Part shown: in pieces, positions 8,253 to 14,872 of the stretch | Position numbering within the stretch: position 1 is the first letter of the stretch | How the letters are laid out: each line of letters begins with the position of its first letter | DNA from: UBA1259 sp964453915 | GTDB lineage: Bacteria; Bacillota; Clostridia; Christensenellales; Borkfalkiaceae | DNA: 25,368 nucleotides | NCBI GenBank assembly: GCA_964453915.1 | Contig: CAYVPW010000019.1 | Coordinates: 1 to 25,368, forward strand | Direction of reading: 5' to 3' | Position numbers and translations under genes: made by a program | The notes under the pieces: generated by a model | What the model was told of the DNA's origin: nothing | The model's input: only the letters and a program-made list of their open reading frames with translations | Database searches by the model: none

Positions 8253-9575
8253 TTAGTCTATAACTTCGCCTATTAGTGAAATTCCGCCGGTTTTTGTTAT
8301 TTTAACCATTACGAATTGCCCTATAAGAGAATCGTTTCCGTTAAAATACGCCATTCTTCCGTATTCGTCCCTGCCAAGATATTTCTTTTTCTTTTCGTCG
8401 TACCCTTCACATAAAATCTCTACGGTTTTGCCTTTATAAGATTTAGAAGTTTCTCTGTTAAAAGCGTTTTGAATATTTATAAGTTTAATAATACGGGCTT
8501 TGCTGATTTCTTCCGGAATTTGTCCCGCCATTTCGGCTGCCGGTGTTCCGCTTCTTTTGGAATAAATAAAGGTGAATGCGCCTGAAAAGCCCACTTTTTC
8601 TACTAAATCAAGCGTGTCTAAAAAATCTTGCTCACTTTCGTTGGGAAAGCCTACCATTATATCGGTTGTTATTGCAATATCCGGAACTATTTTTCTTAAA
8701 GTGTCTATTTTATTTAGATAATCTTCTCTGGTGTAGTGCCTGTTCATTGCTTTTAAAACGTTATTAGAACCGGATTGCACTGGAAGGTGAATGGAATGGC
8801 AGATGTTAGCGTTTTCTTTTATTATTTTTGCAAGATTTTCGGATAAGTCTTTCGGGTGGTTCGTCATAAATCTAAGCCTAAATTTAGCATCGATTTTTGC
8901 AACTCTTTCAAGAAGTTCAGAAAAAGTCGTGCCGATATCTTTTCCGTAAGAGTTTACGTTTTGTCCTAAAAGCGTGATTTCTTTATATCCTGCTCGTATA
9001 AGTTTTTTACATTCTTCTACAATGTCTTCGGGGTTTCTGCTTCTTTCTCTTCCCCTTACATACGGCACGATACAATACGTGCAAAAATTATTGCAACCGT
9101 ACATAATGTTTACCCAAGCGTTTGGAAAACTTGTTCTTGTTTTAGGAGTTCCCTCTATAATTTCCCCTTCTTTTTCCCAAACGTCTATCACGGTTTTTTT
9201 GCGTGATTGTTTTTCTAATAAAAGGGATTTAAAATCTTCAAGATTATGCGTTCCGAAAATAATATCGATAAAAGGAAATTTTTGATGCAGCTCTTCTGCT
9301 TTTCCTTTTTGCTGAGTCATACAACCGCCGACTGCAATAATAAGGTCTTTGTTTTTCTTTTTAAGTTGTTTTAATGCACCTATATTGCCTTCGGCTCTGT
9401 CTTCTGCATTTTCTCTAATGCAACACGTGTTAAAAACTATTACGTCCGCAAAAGATTCTTCTTGCGCCTTTTCGTAGCCTAAATCGGTCAATATCCCCGC
9501 GATTTTTTCCGATTCGTGGAGATTCATTTGACAGCCATAAGTGATAATAAAATATTTTTTAGTAGAATTTTCCAT
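8253..9575 (-). CDS. miaB: tRNA-2-methylthio-N6-dimethylallyladenosine synthase MiaB
   Basis: A radical-SAM methylthiotransferase converting i6A37 to ms2i6A37. 440 aa in the standard order: UPF0004 domain with its three cluster cysteines (C15 in TYGCQMN, C51 in FNTCCIREN, C85 in GGCMTQQ), radical-SAM C161-x3-C165-x2-C168 (CNNFCTYC), then a TRAM domain (about 375-440) for tRNA binding. It is the first gene of the operon. The ATG at 9575 is the only sensible start (an in-frame stop lies just upstream) and has no Shine-Dalgarno. A strong promoter ends 8 nt before it, so initiation is probably leaderless. Confidence 0.98.
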   Translation of the reverse strand: MENSTKKYFIITYGCQMNLHESEKIAGILTDLGYEKAQEESFADVIVFNTCCIRENAEDRAEGNIGALKQLKKKNKDLIIAVGGCMTQQKGKAEELHQKFPFIDIIFGTHNLEDFKSLLLEKQSRKKTVIDVWEKEGEIIEGTPKTRTSFPNAWVNIMYGCNNFCTYCIVPYVRGRERSRNPEDIVEECKKLIRAGYKEITLLGQNVNSYGKDIGTTFSELLERVAKIDAKFRLRFMTNHPKDLSENLAKIIKENANICHSIHLPVQSGSNNVLKAMNRHYTREDYLNKIDTLRKIVPDIAITTDIMVGFPNESEQDFLDTLDLVEKVGFSGAFTFIYSKRSGTPAAEMAGQIPEEISKARIIKLINIQNAFNRETSKSYKGKTVEILCEGYDEKKKKYLGRDEYGRMAYFNGNDSLIGQFVMVKITKTGGISLIGEVID

Positions 9576-9583
9576 ACTGTTTA

Positions 9584-9612
9584 ATCATAAACTATTTATC
9601 TTAAATTGTCAA
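9584..9612 (-). promoter_or_regulatory. Sigma-A promoter of the miaB-mutSL-miaA operon
   Basis: Read on the minus strand: TTGACA (9612-9607), a 17-bp spacer, TATGAT (9589-9584). The predicted start, near 9577, is only 1-3 nt before the miaB ATG at 9575. This is the only good promoter before an eight-kilobase gene cluster. Confidence 0.7.
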
Positions 9613-9618
9613 TTTTTA

Positions 9619-9647
9619 TTGCAATTTTATTATAAAACCACGATAAT
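9619..9647 (+). promoter_or_regulatory. Possible sigma-A promoter of the penicillin-binding protein gene
   Basis: TTGCAA (9619-9624), 17 bp, GATAAT (9642-9647), back to back with the miaB promoter. It would give a leader of about 60 nt. A second, weaker candidate is TTTACA (9676-9681) with CATACT (9701-9706) and a 19-bp spacer, which would give an almost leaderless message. Confidence 0.4.
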
Positions 9648-9714
9648 TGTTTTTTAATATTTATACGGGTTAACGTTTACATAAAATCATTTTAGCGTTT
9701 CATACTAAAAACGT

Positions 9715-11940
9715 ATGAAAAATATAAAAAAACCGCTAAAAATATGTTTGTTTATTATTATTGCTCTGTTTATTGTTGTTTTAGGTTTTGCTTTGTATTG
9801 TGTTGTGATAACCGCAGGGGCAAAAATAGACGAAAATAAATTTTTAAATACAAAAAATGCAATAGAATACTATGATTGTGAAAATAATTTATTGACGGAA
9901 AAAATCGGCGATAATGCGGTGACTGATTTTTGCAACGTTCCGGAACACGTTAAAAACGCTTTTATAGCCATTGAGGATAAGCGGTTTTATTCTCATAACG
10001 GGGTTGATTATAAAGGGCTTTTTAGGTCGGTTCTTAATAATATAAAAAGTTTTTCTTTTAAGGAAGGCGGCTCTACGATAACGCAACAACTTATAAAAAA
10101 CACGCATTTAACAAACGAAAAAACCTTAAAAAGAAAACTTGTGGAGATAAAACTTGCAAAAAAGTTAGAGAATAAATATTCTAAAGACAAAATTTTAGAA
10201 ACTTACTTAAATACAATTTACTTTGGTAATAATTGCTACGGAATTACCGCTGCAAGTAAAAATTATTTTAGTAAAAAACCAAGCGAGCTGAACGTAAACG
10301 AAAGTGCTATGCTTGCAGGGATTATAAAAGCGCCCTCTTACTATTCTCCTTTATCCAACGAAGAAAGGTGCTTAAAAAGAAAAAACACGGTGCTAAAAGA
10401 AATGTTAAGTCAAGGCTACATCGATAAAGAAACTTTTGATAATTTTTACAATAAAAAAGTTGAACTTAAAACACAAACGGATTATAACGATTCTTATTTG
10501 GGGCTTATAAGGCAAGAGATGGAAGAGTTTATGGATAAATACCCTAAATATCAAAAAAAATACAAAGTTTATACCAATTACGACGCAAAAATGCAAAACA
10601 TATTAAATAATTCTTTTGATGAACTGGATTTAAAGGTAGATAAAAGTGCGATAATTATCGATAACGATTATAAAATAAGGGCGTTTTTCAGTACGTGCGG
10701 AAATTTTAAAAGACAAATGGGTTCAACAGCAAAACCCCTATTCGTATATGCCCCCGCAATAGAATTAAATACGGTGTGCCCGTGCACAAAAGTGACGGAT
10801 AAAGAAACCTTGATAGACGGCTACAAGGTGAAAAATTATAAAGATAAATATTACGGTGTCGTAAGCGTTAAAGAATCTTTATCTAAAAGCCTAAATTCCT
10901 GCGCCGTTCAAATACTTAACGCTACCGGAATAGAAAAATCTTTATCTTTTGTTAAAAAAACAGACATTGAAATTACGGATAAAGATTATAGACTAAGCGC
11001 CGCCTTGGGCAACACGGAAAACGGCGCAAAAATAACCGAAATTGTGGGTGCTTACAACGTTTTTGCAAATAACGGAGAATACAAAACGCCCAAAGGTATA
11101 TCTAAAATTACCGATGAAAACGGTAAAGTTTTGTATAAAAACGAATTAAAAAAAGAAAAAGTTTTTTCTAGCGATACGGTTTCTTTGATAAATCATATGT
11201 TAAAAGACGTTGTAGAAAACGGAACAGCCAAAAAATTGTCCTTTTGTAATTTAAATTTATATGCAAAAACAGGCACGGTGGGCACCGAAAACGGAAATAC
11301 GGACGCCTATACTATTTCTTATACAAAAGATTATTCTTTGGGAGTGTGGCTTGGAAACGAAGATTGCTGTTGTATGAAAAACGAAATAACGGGCGGCTCT
11401 TACCCTGCGGACGTTTCCGCTTATATTTGGAAAGAGCTTTACGCATGTAAAAATTGTTTGCCTATTAAAGACGTTGATATTGAAGAAGTAAAGTTAGACG
11501 GTTTAAGTTTATCTGAAAACAAGATAGAATTATCAGAAGATATTGCACCTAAAAAATATATAGTTAAAGAATTTTTTAAGAAAAGCAATATGCCGCAAGT
11601 TCTTTCTAAAAGATTTTCTTCACCAGAAATAGAAAATTGTAAAACGCAAGTAAAAAACAATGTTTTTTCGATTGAATTATGCGTGGCACAATATGTTGAT
11701 TATAAAATTTATAAGTCTTATATGAACAAAAAAGAACTTATATACGATAGCAAAATAAACGGCAAGAAAAACATTATTACCGATTCGTTAAAAGGCGATA
11801 TTCAAACTTGCGTTTATTCTGTTATACCCTATTACAAAAACGAAGACGGAGAATATTACGGAGAAGAAATTTTTTTAGACGAAATAAAATTGCCGAGCGT
11901 AAATCTCGGCAATAACGAATGGTGGATTGATTTAGATTAA
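9715..11940 (+). CDS. Class A penicillin-binding protein (glycosyltransferase/transpeptidase)
   Basis: A bifunctional peptidoglycan synthase, 741 aa. A short Lys-rich N-terminus and one membrane anchor (about 10-34) place the bulk outside the cell. The GT51 domain (about 65-235) has catalytic Glu in IEDKRFYSHNGVD (E87) and EGGSTITQQL (117-126). The transpeptidase has S337-T-A-K340 (GSTAKP), S392-L-N394 and K518-T-G520. The stretch just before the active Ser is shorter than in typical PBP1A and lacks the usual long glycine-rich insert. About 140 residues follow the transpeptidase, perhaps a fibronectin-III-like module. There is no clear Shine-Dalgarno before the ATG, which sits inside an inverted repeat. 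It is monocistronic and convergent with thiI, 3 nt between stops. Paralogue identity (pbpA, ponA, pbpF type) cannot be decided. Confidence 0.93.
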   Translation: MKNIKKPLKICLFIIIALFIVVLGFALYCVVITAGAKIDENKFLNTKNAIEYYDCENNLLTEKIGDNAVTDFCNVPEHVKNAFIAIEDKRFYSHNGVDYKGLFRSVLNNIKSFSFKEGGSTITQQLIKNTHLTNEKTLKRKLVEIKLAKKLENKYSKDKILETYLNTIYFGNNCYGITAASKNYFSKKPSELNVNESAMLAGIIKAPSYYSPLSNEERCLKRKNTVLKEMLSQGYIDKETFDNFYNKKVELKTQTDYNDSYLGLIRQEMEEFMDKYPKYQKKYKVYTNYDAKMQNILNNSFDELDLKVDKSAIIIDNDYKIRAFFSTCGNFKRQMGSTAKPLFVYAPAIELNTVCPCTKVTDKETLIDGYKVKNYKDKYYGVVSVKESLSKSLNSCAVQILNATGIEKSLSFVKKTDIEITDKDYRLSAALGNTENGAKITEIVGAYNVFANNGEYKTPKGISKITDENGKVLYKNELKKEKVFSSDTVSLINHMLKDVVENGTAKKLSFCNLNLYAKTGTVGTENGNTDAYTISYTKDYSLGVWLGNEDCCCMKNEITGGSYPADVSAYIWKELYACKNCLPIKDVDIEEVKLDGLSLSENKIELSEDIAPKKYIVKEFFKKSNMPQVLSKRFSSPEIENCKTQVKNNVFSIELCVAQYVDYKIYKSYMNKKELIYDSKINGKKNIITDSLKGDIQTCVYSVIPYYKNEDGEYYGEEIFLDEIKLPSVNLGNNEWWIDLD
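11882..11912 (-). terminator. Intrinsic terminator of the thiI operon inside the PBP coding region
   Basis: An 8-bp stem TTGCCGAG/CTCGGCAA (11890-11897 with 11905-11912) and a 7-nt loop. Only on the minus strand is it followed by a T-rich tract (TTTTATTT, 11889-11882), so it serves the leftward thiI transcript, whose stop codon is at 11944. On the plus strand it encodes the last residues of the penicillin-binding protein. Confidence 0.7.
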
Positions 11941-11943
11941 AAG

Positions 11944-13101
11944 TTATAGACTAATTGTTTCTATATTATTAAGGGCTTCTTCTATAAGTTCTTCTACGTT
12001 TAATTTAGATTCGGATTTTATCACTCTTTCTAAATTAGGTTTTATTGCCGGGAATTTTGGTAAAAATACCGTGCAACAATCTTCGTAAGGAAGAATAGAA
12101 GTTTCGTAAGTATCGATTTTTCTTGAAATATCTATAATGTCTATTTTGTCAAATGCAATTAAGGGTCTTAAAACGGGCATAGTCACAACCGAGTTAGAAG
12201 AAGTTATACTCTCTATCGTTTGACTTGCAACCTGACCTAAGCTTTCGCCTGTGATAATTGCTTGGTCGCCAAGTTTTTTTGCCAAACGTTCCGCTATTCT
12301 CATCATAAACCTGCGCATTAAAGTTATCATAAATTCTTCTGGACAATGCTTATGGATTTCTTCTTGAATATGTGTAAAAGATACAATATGTAAGTTAATT
12401 CCGCCGTTATAAGAAGAAAGTTTTTTAGTTAATTCAATAACCTTTTCTTTTGCAGCTTCACCTGTGTAAGGGAAAGAATGAAAATGCAAGCAATCTAATT
12501 TCATTCCCCTTTTTGCAATCATATAGCCGGCAACGGGGCTGTCTATTCCGCCGGAAATCAAAAGAAGACCTTTTCCCGCAGAACCAACCGGCATACCGCT
12601 CATACAATGAACCGTTTCAGAATAGATAAACGTTTTGCCGTCCTCTCTAATATCAACGTAAACGGTAAAATTCGGTTCTTTTACGTCTACTTTAAGATTA
12701 TCTCCAAACTTTTCTAAAACTCTTCCGCCCAGCAACATAGAAGTTTCCATTGAGTTAGGAGAAAACGTTTTGTCCGCTCTATTTGTGGCAATTTTAAAAG
12801 TTCCGTTCTTTTCTTTGCAAACTTCAAAAACCGCTTGCGTAATTTTATCTAAATTATTTTCTGTCACAAACGCTAAACTATACGTGTGAATACCCGCTAT
12901 CTTTTTTAATCTTTCGGTAATAATTTCGTAATCGTTTTCGTCAAAGTTTTCAAGCAGATACCTGCTGTGCATAGCGGTAAAATCTACTTTTATGTCTTTT
13001 AGAGAGTTTTTAATATTTTCTTTTAAAAGTTTTTCAAAATACCCTTTGTTTTTTCCTTTTAAGTGTATTTCGCAATACCTTATTATTATTGCCTTTTCCA
13101 T
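11944..13101 (-). CDS. thiI: tRNA 4-thiouridine synthase ThiI
   Basis: Adenylates U8 of tRNA and replaces its oxygen with sulfur (s4U). In some bacteria it also feeds thiazole synthesis. 385 aa: an NFLD/THUMP region (about 1-165) binding the tRNA acceptor arm, then the PP-loop ATPase with SGGIDSP (183-189) and GESLGQVASQT. C342-C343 (YEDCCTVFLP) lies near the conserved catalytic cysteine position. There is no C-terminal rhodanese domain, as in Bacillus ThiI, where a dedicated cysteine desulfurase donates sulfur. That desulfurase is encoded 2 nt upstream here, so the pair most likely forms a self-contained s4U pathway. Confidence 0.96.
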   Translation of the reverse strand: MEKAIIIRYCEIHLKGKNKGYFEKLLKENIKNSLKDIKVDFTAMHSRYLLENFDENDYEIITERLKKIAGIHTYSLAFVTENNLDKITQAVFEVCKEKNGTFKIATNRADKTFSPNSMETSMLLGGRVLEKFGDNLKVDVKEPNFTVYVDIREDGKTFIYSETVHCMSGMPVGSAGKGLLLISGGIDSPVAGYMIAKRGMKLDCLHFHSFPYTGEAAKEKVIELTKKLSSYNGGINLHIVSFTHIQEEIHKHCPEEFMITLMRRFMMRIAERLAKKLGDQAIITGESLGQVASQTIESITSSNSVVTMPVLRPLIAFDKIDIIDISRKIDTYETSILPYEDCCTVFLPKFPAIKPNLERVIKSESKLNVEELIEEALNNIETISL

Positions 13102-13103
13102 GG

Positions 13104-14231
13104 TTATTTCATTATCCTTTTTAGATTAAGTATTTTTTCGTTAATAATTTGAACGGCTTTTTGTGCCTCCTCTAAGGTGTTTTCTGCGGAAAAACTGATT
13201 CTAATAACCCCGTCTAACACTTCAAAACCGTATCCGCAAGCCTCTATCACCCTGCTAAAACGGTTTTTAGAAGAGCATGCCGAACCGTTGCCTACAATAA
13301 TACCTTCCGTTTCAAGGGTGTGCATAACAACTTCGCCCCTAAGCCCCTTTGCCGAAACGGTTAAAATATACGGGCTTGAATTTTCCGCCGATAAAACGGT
13401 AAAAAGATCTTCATCTAAATTCTCTATCATAAAATCTTTTATTTGTTTTACAGCATTAAAGTTTGTGTTTAAGTTTTTATAGTGGCAATCCATTGCGTAT
13501 TCAAAAACTTTTATACCAAAAACGTTTTCTGTTCCGCTTCTAAGTCCGTTTTCTTGCCCGCCGCCTATTATATACGGCTTAACGTTTAAGTTCTTTCTTT
13601 TTATAAGTGCGCCCGTGCCTTTTAGCGCATTGATTTTATGTGCGCTTACAGAATATAAATCTATATGCTTTGAAAGTTTAAACGGTATTTTACCAAACGC
13701 CTGAACCCCGTCTGAATGAAAAATAATTTTAGGGTTAATTTCTTTTAGCGTTTTCGCTATAAAATTAACGTCGTTTATAGCGCCCGTTTCGTTATTTACG
13801 TGCATTATAGAAACAAAATCCGTTCTATTGTTTTTTACAAACTCAAAAAGTTTATCGGTGTTTACAGAACCGTCTTTATTAAGGGGAATAAACTCTACTT
13901 TTTCTCCACGATTTTTTAATTCTAAAAAACTTTTATAAACTGCCGAATGTTCGCCTAAATCGGTGATGAAAGTGCCGTGCTTAACGGTGGAAAATATGGC
14001 TTGATTGTCGCTTTCCGTACCGCAAGAAGTAAAAATAACTTCAAAAGAATCTAAAGAAACGCCTAAATTTTTTAATAATTTCTCTTTAGTCGCTTTAAGT
14101 TCTTTAGAAACTTCTAAACCGCCCTTATATAATGCGGACGGATTATAATAATATTGTTGGTTAAATAAATTTGCCTTTTCAATCGCTTGTAAATAAGGTT
14201 TTGTTGTTGCGGCATTATCTAAGTATATCAT
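13104..14231 (-). CDS. Cysteine desulfurase (NifS/IscS family, NifZ-like partner of ThiI)
   Basis: A PLP enzyme that removes sulfur from cysteine and carries it as a persulfide. 375 aa: DNAATT near the N-terminus, the Schiff-base Lys in SVSAHK (K199), GGGQENGLRSGTEN (223-236), and the persulfide Cys in GNGSACSSK (C319). No iscU, iscR or suf gene is adjacent. thiI follows directly, as with nifZ-thiI in Bacillus subtilis, so the likely acceptor is ThiI instead of an Fe-S scaffold. A general IscS role cannot be excluded. The start overlaps the upstream membrane-protein stop (ATGA) and has AAAAGGA before it. Confidence 0.95.
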   Translation of the reverse strand: MIYLDNAATTKPYLQAIEKANLFNQQYYYNPSALYKGGLEVSKELKATKEKLLKNLGVSLDSFEVIFTSCGTESDNQAIFSTVKHGTFITDLGEHSAVYKSFLELKNRGEKVEFIPLNKDGSVNTDKLFEFVKNNRTDFVSIMHVNNETGAINDVNFIAKTLKEINPKIIFHSDGVQAFGKIPFKLSKHIDLYSVSAHKINALKGTGALIKRKNLNVKPYIIGGGQENGLRSGTENVFGIKVFEYAMDCHYKNLNTNFNAVKQIKDFMIENLDEDLFTVLSAENSSPYILTVSAKGLRGEVVMHTLETEGIIVGNGSACSSKNRFSRVIEACGYGFEVLDGVIRISFSAENTLEEAQKAVQIINEKILNLKRIMK

Positions 14232-14824
14232 TTATAGTCCTTTTCTATTATGTATTTATTAGAATATTTCAAAACGTTAACCATTAACTGTTCGCTACAC
14301 TCAAAAACAAGCAAAACTTTTGTTTTATCTATATTGTTTACAACAAGATAAAAAAAGTCTTTTCCTTCGGACGGCGTTTTGTTTGCGGTTAACTGAACTA
14401 CTTTAAGTTCCGGATACTTTAGATAATTAAAAAAAGTATCACTTCCGAATTTGCCCAACTTTTCTATTTTATCTGTTGTAAAAGAATAAATAAATTTTCT
14501 TCTACTGTTTTTTATTACCTTAGATATCCTGAGTGAACCGCTTACAAAAGTATAGTCGTAATCTAAACAAAACCTGTTTTTAAGTAAATAAAACAAACCG
14601 CTTGTAAGTATAAAGCCTATTGCAGGAATTACTATTAGTAAAACGTTTAAAAAAGTATTTCCCGTGCCAAGTTTATCAAAATCCGTCGTTCCTAGCATTA
14701 GCCCAACGTAAACGCAGCAAACTAACAAAAATAAAATACTTAACCCGTAAAAGGTATAATATTTAGTTTTTCCGGATTTTTCATTGCGATAAACCGCAGT
14801 TTCTTCATAAAATATTTCTTGCAA
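14228..14824 (-). CDS. Two-helix membrane protein of unknown function
   Basis: 198 aa. The start is a TTG at 14824, chosen because AGAGGT lies 7 nt upstream and no ATG occurs before residue 43. Two hydrophobic segments (about 24-45 and 61-83) are joined by a short polar loop, and a soluble C-terminal half of about 110 residues follows, with the pattern DYDYTFVSGSLRISKVIKN. This resembles small membrane proteins of Clostridia annotated as a domain of unknown function (possibly DUF6106), but I cannot confirm the family. The gene overlaps the cysteine desulfurase start by 4 nt, so it is co-translated with the sulfur-transfer genes. No functional link is known. Confidence 0.8.
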   Translation of the reverse strand: MQEIFYEETAVYRNEKSGKTKYYTFYGLSILFLLVCCVYVGLMLGTTDFDKLGTGNTFLNVLLIVIPAIGFILTSGLFYLLKNRFCLDYDYTFVSGSLRISKVIKNSRRKFIYSFTTDKIEKLGKFGSDTFFNYLKYPELKVVQLTANKTPSEGKDFFYLVVNNIDKTKVLLVFECSEQLMVNVLKYSNKYIIEKDYK

Positions 14825-14843
14825 AGTTTTTACCTCTGATTGT

Positions 14844-14872
14844 ATTTTAGCATAAAAATATAAATTGATAAA
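14844..14872 (-). promoter_or_regulatory. Possible extended -10 promoter for the membrane protein-desulfurase-thiI unit
   Basis: Read on the minus strand: TTTATC (14872-14867), 17-bp spacer, TAAAAT (14849-14844) preceded by TGC, an extended -10 element. The predicted start is near 14837, just before the AGAGGT ribosome site. It would allow this unit to be expressed independently of the T-box-controlled pheST-mutS2 message. Confidence 0.45.

Noticed and set aside
11944..13101. ThiI as a truncated protein because it lacks a rhodanese domain.
   Set aside because: Firmicutes ThiI normally lacks it, and a dedicated desulfurase is encoded next door.
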